A stretch of DNA of 64,000 nucleotides, from assembly GCF_000282355.1 (NCBI RefSeq), contig NZ_AKJL01000225.1, positions 1 through 64,000 on the forward strand, given 5' to 3'. A program made the position numbers and the translations under genes. Of this stretch, positions 17,940-26,932 are shown in pieces. The notes under the pieces were generated by a model that did no database searches, had not been told where the DNA came from, and saw only the letters and a program-made list of their open reading frames with translations. Origin of the DNA: Pseudomonas sp. GM49. GTDB taxonomy: Bacteria > Pseudomonadota > Gammaproteobacteria > Pseudomonadales > Pseudomonadaceae. Within the stretch, counting starts at the first letter, position 1. The number at the start of each line of letters is the position of its first letter.

Positions 17940-19733
17940 ATGACAAAAACAACAATGCGCGCCATCTTCAAACCGCAGGCGCTGGCGGCTGCGGTTGCAT
18001 TAGGCTGCTGTGCCCAGGCACAGGCCATTTCGTTCAACATCGGGGAAATCGAGGGGACGTTCGATTCCTCGCTGTCGGTCGGCGCGAGCTGGGGCATGCG
18101 TGATGCGGATAACGACCTGGTGGGCATCGTCAATGGCGGTTCCGGCCAGTCTTCGACCGGTGACGACGGGCGACTGAACTTCAAGAAGGGTGAAACCTTC
18201 TCGAAGATCTTCAAGGGGATTCATGACCTCGAACTGAAGTACGGCGACACCGGTGCGTTTGTGCGTGGCAAGTACTGGTACGACTTTGAACTGAAGGATG
18301 AAAGCCGCCCATTCAAGGACATCAGCGATCACAATCGCAAAGAAGGCGCCAAGTCTTCAGGCGGACAAATCCTCGACGCATTCGTCTATCACAACTACTC
18401 CCTAGCCGATTTGCCGGGCACGGTGCGTGCCGGCAAGCAGGTGGTCAGTTGGGGTGAGAGCACCTTCATCGGCAACTCGATCAACAGCATCAATCCGGTC
18501 GACGTGTCCGCGTTCCGTCGCCCAGGAGCCGAGATCAAGGAGGGCCTGATCCCGGTCAACATGCTGTTCGCCTCCCAGGGCCTGACGGAGAAGTTGACCG
18601 TGGAGGGCTTCTATCAACTGGAATGGGACCAGACGGTCGTCGATAACTGTGGCACCTTCTTTGGTGTCGATGTGGTGGCGGATGGCTGCAACAAGGGCTA
18701 CACCGTCGCCAGCCCGGCGATTGCACCGCTGCAGCCGATTGCTGCAGCCTTTGGCCAGGGCTTCGAGGTCAGCAAAGAGGGCGTGATCGTTCCCCGTGGC
18801 GGCGACCGTGATGCCCGGGACTCCGGACAGTGGGGTACGGCGTTGCGCTGGCTGGGGGACGACACCGAGTACGGCCTGTACTTCCTGAACTACCACAGCC
18901 GCAGCCCCAACGTCGGGACCACCACCGCCGGGCTCAGTACGCTGGCAAGCATTCCGGGAATCGTAGCCGCTGCCAACCGAATCGCCCCCGGCACCGGTTC
19001 AGGCCTGGCCCAAAGTGTGATGCTCGGTCGCGGCCAGTATTACCTCGAGTACCCGGAGGACATCCGCCTCTACGGCGCCAGCTTCTCCACCACCTTGTCT
19101 ACCGGCACCGCGTGGAACGGGGAAATCAGCTACCGCCCCAACCTCCCGGTGCAGGTCAACACCAATGACCTGACCCTGGCCATGCTCAATCCGATTGCAG
19201 GCGGCGCAGCATCGCCCATCGCCACGTCACCGGGGGCTGACAACAAAGGTTATCGCCGCAAGGAAGTGACGCAGATCCAGAGCACCCTGACGCACTTCAT
19301 CGATCAGGTCGCGGGTGCGGATCGCCTGACCCTGGTGGGCGAGGCGGCGGTGGTTCGGGTCGGTGGTCTGGAAGCACGTACCAAACTGCGCTACGGCCGC
19401 GACTCGGTGTATGGCCAGTATGGTTTCGGCGGCAATACCGACGGTTTCGTGACCTCGACTTCATGGGGTTATCGCGCCAGGGCCATCCTCGATTACAACA
19501 ACCTGATCGCCGGGATCAATTTCAGACCCAACCTCTCGTGGTCCCACGATGTCTCCGGCTTTGGCCCCAACGGTCTGTTCAACGAAGGCGCCAAGGCCGT
19601 CAGCCTCGGTGTCGATGCGGACTATCGCAACACCTACACAGCGAGCCTCAGTTACACCGACTTTTTCGGTGGGGACTTCAACGTCCTCACCGACCGTGAC
19701 TTCGTGGCGTTGAGCTTTGGCGTGAATTTCTGA
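17940..19733 (+). CDS. DUF1302 outer-membrane-like protein
   Basis: This 597-residue protein has a signal peptide (MTKTTMRAIFKPQALAAAVA... AQAQA) and then beta-rich sequence ending SFGVNF with a terminal Phe, as in outer-membrane barrels. It matches DUF1302, a Pseudomonas family regularly paired with DUF1329 and implicated in uptake or handling of hydrophobic compounds. Residues 90-150 (KYWYDFELKDESRPFKD, VSWGESTFIG) are typical. ATG 17940 follows a GGGGAAG site; the upstream ATG 17772 would hide the signal peptide. It precedes the DUF1329 gene by 23 bp. Confidence 0.83.
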   Translation: MTKTTMRAIFKPQALAAAVALGCCAQAQAISFNIGEIEGTFDSSLSVGASWGMRDADNDLVGIVNGGSGQSSTGDDGRLNFKKGETFSKIFKGIHDLELKYGDTGAFVRGKYWYDFELKDESRPFKDISDHNRKEGAKSSGGQILDAFVYHNYSLADLPGTVRAGKQVVSWGESTFIGNSINSINPVDVSAFRRPGAEIKEGLIPVNMLFASQGLTEKLTVEGFYQLEWDQTVVDNCGTFFGVDVVADGCNKGYTVASPAIAPLQPIAAAFGQGFEVSKEGVIVPRGGDRDARDSGQWGTALRWLGDDTEYGLYFLNYHSRSPNVGTTTAGLSTLASIPGIVAAANRIAPGTGSGLAQSVMLGRGQYYLEYPEDIRLYGASFSTTLSTGTAWNGEISYRPNLPVQVNTNDLTLAMLNPIAGGAASPIATSPGADNKGYRRKEVTQIQSTLTHFIDQVAGADRLTLVGEAAVVRVGGLEARTKLRYGRDSVYGQYGFGGNTDGFVTSTSWGYRARAILDYNNLIAGINFRPNLSWSHDVSGFGPNGLFNEGAKAVSLGVDADYRNTYTASLSYTDFFGGDFNVLTDRDFVALSFGVNF

Positions 19734-19756
19734 TCTGGCTGAAAAGGATGATTTCA

Positions 19757-21124
19757 ATGCGCAAGATGATTCTGCAATTAGGCGCGCTGACCCTCGGGTT
19801 GCTGACCGCCAACGTGATGGCTGCGGTGCTGCCGGAAGAGGCCAACAAGCTCGGCACCAGTCTTACACCGCTCGGTGCCGAGAAGGCCGGCAATGCCGAT
19901 GGCTCGATTCCAGCCTGGACCGGCGGCATCCCGAAAAATGCTGGCGCGGTGGACAGCAAAGGTTTCCTGGCTGACCCGTTCGCCAACGAAAAGCCGTTGT
20001 TCGTGATCACCGCAGCGACCGTCGACAAGTACAAGGACAAGCTCTCCGACGGCCAGATCGCGATGTTCAAACGCTATCCCGAGACTTACAAAATTCCGGT
20101 CTATCCCAGCCACCGCACCGTGGCGTTACCGGCCGAGATATATGAGTCGGCCAAACGCAGCGCACTGAACGTAACACCGATCAACGACGGTAACGGTCTG
20201 GCCAACTTCACCGGCAATCGCTACTACGCGTTCCCGATTCCAAAGAATGGCGTGGAAGTGATCTGGAACCATGTCACCCGTTACCACGGCGGCAATCTGC
20301 GCCGCACCATTACCCAGGCGACACCGCAGTCCAATGGCGATTTCACCGTGATCCGCTTCAAGGACGAAGTCGCCGTGCCGTCGTTGCTCGGTGATCTGAA
20401 GCCGGGCAGTGACGATAACGTCCTCAACTATTTCAAGCAGGAAGTGACTGCGCCGGCGCGGCTGGCGGGCAACGTGTTGCTGGTTCACGAGACCCTCGAC
20501 CAGGTCAAGGAACCGCGCAAGGCCTGGATCTACAACGCTGGTCAGCGTCGAGTACGGCGTGCGCCACAGGTCGCTTATGACGGCGTCGGCACCTCATCCG
20601 ACGGCCTGCGCACCACCGACAACTTCGACATGTTTTCCGGCGCACCGGATCGCTACGACTGGAAACTGATCGGCAAAAAGGAGATGTACATCCCCTACAA
20701 CAGCTACAAGCTCGACTCGCCAGACCTCAAGTACACCGATGTGATCAAGGCCGGGCACATCAATCAGGACCTGACGCGCTATGAGTTGCACCGGGTCTGG
20801 GAAGTCGTCGCCACGGTCAAGCCGAGCGAGCGGCACGTGTACGCCAAGCGCCACATGTACATCGATGAAGACAGCTGGCAAGTGGCGCTGGCCGATCACT
20901 ACGACGGGCGTGGCCAGCTCTGGCGCGTCGCCGAAGGGCATGCCCAGTTCTACTACGATCACCAGGTGCCGGCCTACACCGTCGAAGCGCTGTATGACCT
21001 GATTGCCGGTCGCTATATCGCCCTGGGGATGAAGAACGAAGAGAAGCGCAGCTTCGAATTCAACATCGATGCAAAAGCCGGGGACTACACACCAGCGGCT
21101 TTACGTAGCACGGGGGTCAGGTAG
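19757..21124 (+). CDS. DUF1329 periplasmic/outer-membrane lipoprotein-sorting-like protein
   Basis: This 455-residue protein has a signal peptide (MRKMILQLGALTLGLLTANVMA) and DUF1329 features: LGTSLTPLGAEKAGNADGSI, PAWTGGIP, and repeated Tyr-rich beta strands. The family is thought to have a LolB/LppX-like open-barrel fold that binds lipids; function is not established. The start at 19757 has an AAAAGGA site; ATG 19748 is too close to it. It forms an operon with the DUF1302 gene. Confidence 0.83.
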   Translation: MRKMILQLGALTLGLLTANVMAAVLPEEANKLGTSLTPLGAEKAGNADGSIPAWTGGIPKNAGAVDSKGFLADPFANEKPLFVITAATVDKYKDKLSDGQIAMFKRYPETYKIPVYPSHRTVALPAEIYESAKRSALNVTPINDGNGLANFTGNRYYAFPIPKNGVEVIWNHVTRYHGGNLRRTITQATPQSNGDFTVIRFKDEVAVPSLLGDLKPGSDDNVLNYFKQEVTAPARLAGNVLLVHETLDQVKEPRKAWIYNAGQRRVRRAPQVAYDGVGTSSDGLRTTDNFDMFSGAPDRYDWKLIGKKEMYIPYNSYKLDSPDLKYTDVIKAGHINQDLTRYELHRVWEVVATVKPSERHVYAKRHMYIDEDSWQVALADHYDGRGQLWRVAEGHAQFYYDHQVPAYTVEALYDLIAGRYIALGMKNEEKRSFEFNIDAKAGDYTPAALRSTGVR

Positions 21125-21145
21125 GTTTCCTACAGGCTATTACAC

Positions 21146-21174
21146 AAAAGGGTGACTTCACGGTCACCTTTTTT
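21146..21174 (+). terminator. Terminator of the DUF1302-DUF1329 operon
   Basis: GGTGAC/GTCACC stem with a 6-base loop, preceded by an A run and followed by six T, 25 bp after the stop. Confidence 0.88.
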
Positions 21175-21265
21175 ATAGGTGTCGATCAGTGTGTTGAATA
21201 CTTCTTCAACAAGCGCTCGGGAGGGGTCTAGGGTGGCGCCAGAATTATAAAAAAGGCGCACCACT

Positions 21266-23812
21266 ATGACTGCAATGACGCACTGCCTGGACCGCCCTGG
21301 CTTCCTGCCCCGACTGTCGTCCCATCATCTGTCCCGCGAGCGGCTGATTGAGCCCATGCTGGTCTCGACTGCACGGGTGAAGTTGCTTTGCGCACCGGCC
21401 GGTAGTGGCAAGAGTGCGTTGCTCACCGAATGCCTGTTGCGGGCACCGGAGCGTACTCGGGTCTGTTGGCTGCCGCTGGCGGGGGAGTCGTTGAGTGCAG
21501 CCGATTTTCTGTTGCGCCTGACGCAAGCGCTGGGTCTGCCCTCGGCGGATGAGCCGGGGCTGCTGGCGCATCTGGCGCTATTGCAGACGCCGACCTGGCT
21601 GTTTCTCGATGATTATTGCCGCGCACCCAACCCGGAGCTCGACCGGATGCTCGATCGCCTGTTGGCCGTTGCCAGTCCGGCGCTGACCTGGTGGGTGGGC
21701 TCCCGGCGGCGACCACCCTGCAACTGGCCACGGCTGCTGCTGGATGATGAGTTGTACGAGTGCGAAGGCCGGGCACTGGCGTTCACCGAGGCTGAAGTCG
21801 TGCAGTTGCTCGCTCATGTCGAGCCGACCCTGGCGGCACAAACCGCCAAAAGGGTGGTTGAGCGCAGCGGTGGCTGGTGTGCTGGCGTGCGGATCGCGTT
21901 ACTCAATGGTTGTCCGTGGTCGGGTGAGCAGGGGCGTTCGGCGACGCTGCTCGATTATCTGCAACACGAATTGTTCAATACCCTGCCGTCGGAGTTGGTC
22001 GAGGTCTGGCAGGTGTTGGTTCATCTGCCGCGCTTCAACGCCAGCTTGTGCGAGCATCTTTTCGGTACGGGTGAGGGTGCGCAGTGGCTGCACGCGTTGC
22101 AGGAAATGGGTTGCTTCATTGAACCCTGGGAGGACTCCGTCGAATGGCTGCGGATCTTCGAGCCACTGGCCCGGGCGATGCGTGAAGAGCCGAGCCCGGC
22201 CGGGCGATCCTGGCATCGCCGCGCCTGCCAATGGTTCAGCGCCAATGAGGACTGGCAGGGGGCGTTCGAGCAGGCGCTGTTGGCGCAGGAGCTCGAAGTG
22301 GCGGTCAGTCTGTTGCAGCACTTCAGCCTCGAACATTTGTTCCGGCGCGAAAATGTCTGCCTGTTGTTGAAACTCCACGAGCGTCAACATGCTGAGCTAA
22401 CCCTCGTTACACCGCAATTGGTGGGACTGGTTAGTGCGGCGTTGCTGTTTGCCGGACGTTTCGATCATGCCGCATCGTGCATCGAGCAACTGGCACGATT
22501 TGCCCCGCAGCCTACGCAGGCGCTGCAACGGCAATTGCTGGCACGCTGGCAGGCGCAACAGGGCTGGTTGCTGCATTTGCAAGGCCGTATGGAGGCGGCC
22601 CGCGCGCACTTTCTCGATGCGCTGGCCGAGTTGAGCGTCGACGCCTGGCCGACGCGATTGTTGTGCCTGTCGGGTCTGACCCAACAGGCATTGCTCAACG
22701 CCGAACTCGATGCGGCGCAGACGTTCAATCGTGAGGCGCTGTGTCTGGCGCGCGCCCAAGGCTCGCTATTGTTCGAAGGGCTGCTTGAGCTCGATCACGC
22801 GCAGTTACTGGAGATGCGCGGAGCGCCCCGACGCGCCGAGAGCTTGTTGGCTGATATTTTTACGCTGTTGTCTCGAGAGGCTGATCGACCGACGCCGTTA
22901 TTGGGGCGAATTGCCCTGCGGCGAGGACGGTTGGCCCTTTGTCAGGGACAAGATGAGTTGGCCGCCGGTTTCTTCCAGTCCGGCCTGGAGGACTGCCTGC
23001 AAAGCCAGGACAAGCACGCGCTGTATGGCTTTCTCGGGCAGGCGCAGATGGCCGCCAACCAGCGCGATTACGCCCTTGCGTTTGATCGTCTGCGCGAGGC
23101 CGAGCGCGTGATGCAGCAGCGGCAGATTCCCGATACGGTTTATCGCGGCGTACTGCTGCAAACAAGCAGTCATTTCTGGCTGCAACAAGGGCGTCCGGAG
23201 TTGGCCCGGGAAGCGCTGACCCGAGTCTTGCGTCATTATCGCGCAGCCCATGCACGCCAGGCACCACCCGCCACGCTGCAACTGATTGCGCGTATCGAAT
23301 ACCAGTTGGTGTTGGCCGAGACTCAACTTCAATTGGCGCAATGTCCATTGGATCGTCTCAAGGCGTTACTCAAGCATGCGCAACAACAGGCCATGCCGGC
23401 GCTGGAAACGGAGTTGCAATTGGCAATCTGCGAAGTGGCGGACCTGACGGGTGAGACGGACATTGCCCACGCAGCACTGGAGGCCGGGCTGGCGTTGGTG
23501 AAGCGTTGTCAGGGGCAACAGGCATTGCGTGATTTGAATTTGCGCCAGCCGAGTCTGATCTGTCGTCTACAGGGAACGGCGCCAGTGGTCGATATGGGCA
23601 CCGATGTCAGTTTGCTGAGCGGGCGAGAGCTTGAAGTACTGGACCTGATTGCACAAGGCAACTCCAATCAGCAAATCGCCGAACGACTGTTCATTTCGTT
23701 GCATACGGTGAAAACCCATGCCCGGCGTATTCACAGCAAGTTGGGTGTGGAACGACGCACACAGGCAGTTGCCATGGCGAAGAAGTTGGGGTTGATAATG
23801 CAGGTTTGGTAA
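21266..23812 (+). CDS. MalT-like LuxR-family transcriptional activator
   Basis: This 848-residue large ATP-binding LuxR regulator has Walker A (residues 43-50, APAGSGKS), a Walker B-like LFLDDY near 112, a winged region, a long TPR-like helical middle (about 340-760), and a C-terminal LuxR HTH (about 783-840: LSGRELEVLDLIAQGNSNQQ, HTVKTHARRIHSKLGVERRT). MalT-type proteins need ATP and an inducer to activate. It probably controls the DUF1302/DUF1329 operon just upstream, from which it is separated by a terminator. The ligand is unknown. Confidence 0.85.
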   Translation: MTAMTHCLDRPGFLPRLSSHHLSRERLIEPMLVSTARVKLLCAPAGSGKSALLTECLLRAPERTRVCWLPLAGESLSAADFLLRLTQALGLPSADEPGLLAHLALLQTPTWLFLDDYCRAPNPELDRMLDRLLAVASPALTWWVGSRRRPPCNWPRLLLDDELYECEGRALAFTEAEVVQLLAHVEPTLAAQTAKRVVERSGGWCAGVRIALLNGCPWSGEQGRSATLLDYLQHELFNTLPSELVEVWQVLVHLPRFNASLCEHLFGTGEGAQWLHALQEMGCFIEPWEDSVEWLRIFEPLARAMREEPSPAGRSWHRRACQWFSANEDWQGAFEQALLAQELEVAVSLLQHFSLEHLFRRENVCLLLKLHERQHAELTLVTPQLVGLVSAALLFAGRFDHAASCIEQLARFAPQPTQALQRQLLARWQAQQGWLLHLQGRMEAARAHFLDALAELSVDAWPTRLLCLSGLTQQALLNAELDAAQTFNREALCLARAQGSLLFEGLLELDHAQLLEMRGAPRRAESLLADIFTLLSREADRPTPLLGRIALRRGRLALCQGQDELAAGFFQSGLEDCLQSQDKHALYGFLGQAQMAANQRDYALAFDRLREAERVMQQRQIPDTVYRGVLLQTSSHFWLQQGRPELAREALTRVLRHYRAAHARQAPPATLQLIARIEYQLVLAETQLQLAQCPLDRLKALLKHAQQQAMPALETELQLAICEVADLTGETDIAHAALEAGLALVKRCQGQQALRDLNLRQPSLICRLQGTAPVVDMGTDVSLLSGRELEVLDLIAQGNSNQQIAERLFISLHTVKTHARRIHSKLGVERRTQAVAMAKKLGLIMQVW

Positions 23813-23982
23813 TGGTTTATTTTAAGTTTTGAAATGAATTAAAGCATACGGTGCGTGCATAAATAACCGTATTGATTAATATGGGCGTCGGCGCTGATAA
23901 ATAAGCAATTTATTGCATTGTCAGTATATTGGCCGACAGTTCGAGCAGGATGCTCGGCTCTTTAACGTGACAGGAAGTCTGT

Positions 23983-24672
23983 ATGAGTGACAGTTTTTTT
24001 TCTAACAGTAAGATTTTGCTATTGAAGCGTATTCGTGCGGATTTCGCCGTCGAGGTGCTGTTGGCTGAACGCCTGGGGAAACTCGGAATCAACCCGCACA
24101 AGACCTATCTGAATACGCTGCTTGATATTATTGGCACTGACGTCAGCGAATCCAGGACGTTATTCGATGAGACACTGGAGTGGGTTGAGAAAGAGACACT
24201 GCCTGATTATGTCCAGGGTATCAATGGGGTTTTCAATCGGCAGTATTCTTTCAAACCGGAATATCGGGTTAAAGGGCTGAACCTGATAGAGTTTGAACGG
24301 CTTATAATTGATATCGTCCGTTGGTTAACCGATGCGCCCTCAATCAATCTTTCAAAACGCTCGATCAAGGTATCTGGCATCGAGGAGGTCCATGCTGCGT
24401 TGAAGTATCGGCTCCCGGAAATCAATATCGATAACCTGTACTTGACCAGCTTTGTCACGCAAGCGGACGGGCGAAAGATACTTCAATCCCGAAGCCTGGC
24501 CGAAGATATCTTTGCTCATTTCCAACAGAATGAAATTCCTTACTATCACGGCGAAGGCGTTGGTGTTTATTCGGTCGCCTACAGTTCCCGGGAATTTCAT
24601 TTGCATCCGCAACTTACGATCAAGGATATCAGTGACCTAGTGATCGAAATTGCTCCGCAGTTCCTGATCTGA
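23983..24672 (+). CDS. Unrecognised 229-residue protein, AT-rich
   Basis: The ORF has a good AGGAAG site 7 bp before ATG 23983 and runs 229 codons. Codon use is clearly AT-richer (many AAT, ATA, TTT) than its neighbours, and the upstream 170 bp are also AT-rich, suggesting acquisition. There is no signal peptide or membrane segment. The sequence is mixed alpha/beta with IEEVHAALKYRLPEINID and a C-terminal YYHGEGVGVYSVAYSSREFH. I do not recognise a family. It converges on hmgR and overlaps that gene's 3' end by 36 bp. Confidence 0.65.
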   Translation: MSDSFFSNSKILLLKRIRADFAVEVLLAERLGKLGINPHKTYLNTLLDIIGTDVSESRTLFDETLEWVEKETLPDYVQGINGVFNRQYSFKPEYRVKGLNLIEFERLIIDIVRWLTDAPSINLSKRSIKVSGIEEVHAALKYRLPEINIDNLYLTSFVTQADGRKILQSRSLAEDIFAHFQQNEIPYYHGEGVGVYSVAYSSREFHLHPQLTIKDISDLVIEIAPQFLI

Positions 24673-25461
24673 TACGGAAGGACTTTCGTAGCCCATCCGC
24701 CAACTGATGGCCCGTGTCGCAGCCAGTAATCGCTGCGCCGCCGGGCCATTTTCGTCGGCATGAAACAGCGACGTCGGCCCCACCACCGTCAGCACTGCCG
24801 CAATCTTGCCCATCGCGTTGAAGACCGGCGCCGACAAGGCATCCACACCGGGCATCAACAATCCATGCACATGATGCAGGCCCCGTTGGCGGATCTGTTC
24901 GCACATCGTCGTGTACGCCTGCTGATCGGCCAAGGCGTGGGCGGTGCTGTTCTGCAATTCCTGATCGCGCAGGTCCACGGTTTCACGCGCAGGCAGGTAA
25001 GCGCCGAAGACCAGTCCGGTGGAGGAACTGAGCAGCGGCAACACCGAGCCCAGTTGTGTCACCACCGTCACCGCACGCACCGCCGGTTCGATATGCACCA
25101 CGGTCGCGCCCTGATTGCCCCACACCGCCAGAAAACAGGTTTCGTTCAAGTCATCGCGCAATTCAGCCAGGGGCAGGGCGGCGACTTTCAGCACGTCCAT
25201 ACTGTTGAGTGCCGCCAGGCCGACGCGCAGGGCTTCGCGGCCGAGCCCGTAATGGTTGGTCGCGGCGTTCTGTTCGGCGAATCCGCTGGCGATCAAGGCC
25301 TGCAAATAGCGATGAACCTTGCTCGCCGGCATCTGCACGTGTTCGGCCAGGCGCGACAGCGAAGTCGAAGGCGACAACTCGGCCAGAGCCTTGAGGATGT
25401 CGGTGCCAACCTCGGCCGAGCGGACTTTCTGTTTACCGTTGTTGTCGCTGGTTTTTTCCAT
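24637..25461 (-). CDS. hmgR: IclR-family repressor of homogentisate catabolism
   Basis: This 274-residue protein has an N-terminal winged helix (residues 10-75: SAEVGTDILKALAELSPSTS, then LAEHVQMPASKVHRYLQALI) and a C-terminal IclR effector domain (80-260). In P. putida, HmgR represses hmgABC and is released by homogentisate. Here it is divergent from hmgA, and a strong inverted repeat (25521-25547) lies between them and overlaps its own promoter, pointing to repression of both genes. ATG 25461 (MEKTSDN) is chosen over 25521, which would lie in the operator. Its 3' end overlaps the convergent orphan ORF. Confidence 0.88.
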   Translation of the reverse strand: MEKTSDNNGKQKVRSAEVGTDILKALAELSPSTSLSRLAEHVQMPASKVHRYLQALIASGFAEQNAATNHYGLGREALRVGLAALNSMDVLKVAALPLAELRDDLNETCFLAVWGNQGATVVHIEPAVRAVTVVTQLGSVLPLLSSSTGLVFGAYLPARETVDLRDQELQNSTAHALADQQAYTTMCEQIRQRGLHHVHGLLMPGVDALSAPVFNAMGKIAAVLTVVGPTSLFHADENGPAAQRLLAATRAISWRMGYESPSVSDQELRSNFDH

Positions 25462-25492
25462 GGTGGCTGGGATCCCGGGACGAATGGGCGTC

Positions 25493-25521
25493 TTTATAGC
25501 TTGACGGTCAATACCAATCAA
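25493..25521 (-). promoter_or_regulatory. hmgR sigma-70 promoter
   Basis: Reverse-strand -35 TTGATT (25516-25521) and -10 TATAAA (25493-25498) are 17 bp apart, 32 bp before the hmgR start. The -35 touches the operator. Confidence 0.65.
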
Positions 25522-25547
25522 ATTACGTTATGCGTAATTGAATTACG
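25521..25547. promoter_or_regulatory. HmgR operator: three AATTACG half-sites
   Basis: AATTACG (25521-25527) and CGTAATT (25533-25539) form a perfect palindrome with a 5-bp spacer. A third half-site AATTACG (25541-25547) forms a second palindrome with the middle one around a single G. It lies between hmgR and hmgA. A TTGACG hexamer at 25501-25506 could be the -35 of hmgA. Confidence 0.8.
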
Positions 25548-25624
25548 ATAAAAATAACCCAGGCATGCCACGAACTCTGCAACAGAGCGACCGGCCATTG
25601 CCGACTCCCTGTTCAGGAGGCTCC

Positions 25625-26929
25625 ATGAACCCCGATTCAACGACGCCAGCGCGGGCTTACCTGTCAGGCTTCGGCAACGAATTCAGCAGCGAAGCGTTGC
25701 CCGGCGCACTGCCTGTCGGCCAGAACTCCCCGCAAAAAGCCCCGTACGGCCTTTACACCGAACTGTTCTCCGGCACAGCGTTCACCATGGCGCGCAGCGA
25801 GGCGCGTCGTACCTGGATGTATCGCATTCAGCCATCGGCCAATCATCCGGCGTTCGTCAAACTCGATCGGCAACTGGCCGGCGGTCCACTGGGTGACGTG
25901 ACCCCCAATCGCCTGCGCTGGAACCCGCTGGAGATTCCCGCCGAGCCGACCGATTTCATCGACGGTCTGGTGAGCATGGCCGCCAACTCGGGCGCAGAAA
26001 AACCGGCCGGGATCAGCATCTACAACTACCGCGCCAACCGTTCCATGGAGCGTGTGTTCTTCAATGCTGACGGCGAGATGTTGCTGGTGCCTGAACTGGG
26101 GCGCCTGCGCATTGCCACCGAACTCGGCGTGCTTGAACTGGAACCGCTGGAAATTGCCGTACTGCCACGCGGTCTTAAATTCCGTATCGAACTCATTGAC
26201 CCGCAAGCCCGCGGTTATGTCGCCGAAAACCATGGTGCGCCGCTGCGTCTTCCGGACCTGGGGCCGATTGGCAGCAATGGCCTGGCCAACCCGCGGGACT
26301 TCCTGACCCCGGTGGCCGCCTACGAGAACCTGCAACAACCCACCACGCTGGTGCAAAAATTCCTCGGCCAGTTGTGGGCGTGCGAACTCAATCATTCGCC
26401 GCTCAACGTGGTCGCCTGGCACGGTAATAATGTGCCGTACAAATATGACCTGCGCCGTTTCAACACCATCGGCACCGTCAGTTTCGATCACCCTGATCCG
26501 TCGATCTTCACAGTGTTGACCTCGCCAACCAGCGTCCACGGCCTGGCCAACCTCGACTTCGTGATCTTCCCGCCGCGCTGGATGGTGGCCGAGAAAACCT
26601 TCCGTCCACCTTGGTTCCATCGCAACCTGATGAACGAATTCATGGGCTTGATCCAGGGCGAATACGACGCCAAGGCTGAAGGCTTCGTGCCCGGTGGTGC
26701 TTCGCTGCACAGCTGCATGAGTGCCCACGGTCCGGACGGTGAGACCTGTACCAAAGCGATCAACGCGGACCTCAAGCCGGCGAAAATCGACAACACTATG
26801 GCGTTCATGTTCGAAACCAGCCAGGTGTTGCGCCCAAGCCGTTTCGCCCTCGATTGCCCGCAATTGCAAAACACTTACGATGCCTGCTGGGCTACGCTGC
26901 CCGCCACTTTCGACCCGACCCGGAGATAA
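25625..26929 (+). CDS. hmgA: Homogentisate 1,2-dioxygenase
   Basis: This 434-residue cupin-like iron enzyme opens the homogentisate ring to maleylacetoacetate in tyrosine and phenylalanine breakdown. [19 protein letters not shown] is the N-terminal family signature; the Fe ligands lie in the C-terminal region [19 protein letters not shown] and [15 protein letters not shown] (His, Glu, His). The start is at 25625 with CAGGAGG 5 bp upstream; ATG 25538 lies inside the operator and is rejected. fahA begins 3 bp after the stop. Confidence 0.96.
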   Translation: MNPDSTTPARAYLSGFGNEFSSEALPGALPVGQNSPQKAPYGLYTELFSGTAFTMARSEARRTWMYRIQPSANHPAFVKLDRQLAGGPLGDVTPNRLRWNPLEIPAEPTDFIDGLVSMAANSGAEKPAGISIYNYRANRSMERVFFNADGEMLLVPELGRLRIATELGVLELEPLEIAVLPRGLKFRIELIDPQARGYVAENHGAPLRLPDLGPIGSNGLANPRDFLTPVAAYENLQQPTTLVQKFLGQLWACELNHSPLNVVAWHGNNVPYKYDLRRFNTIGTVSFDHPDPSIFTVLTSPTSVHGLANLDFVIFPPRWMVAEKTFRPPWFHRNLMNEFMGLIQGEYDAKAEGFVPGGASLHSCMSAHGPDGETCTKAINADLKPAKIDNTMAFMFETSQVLRPSRFALDCPQLQNTYDACWATLPATFDPTRR

Positions 26930-26932
26930 CCC

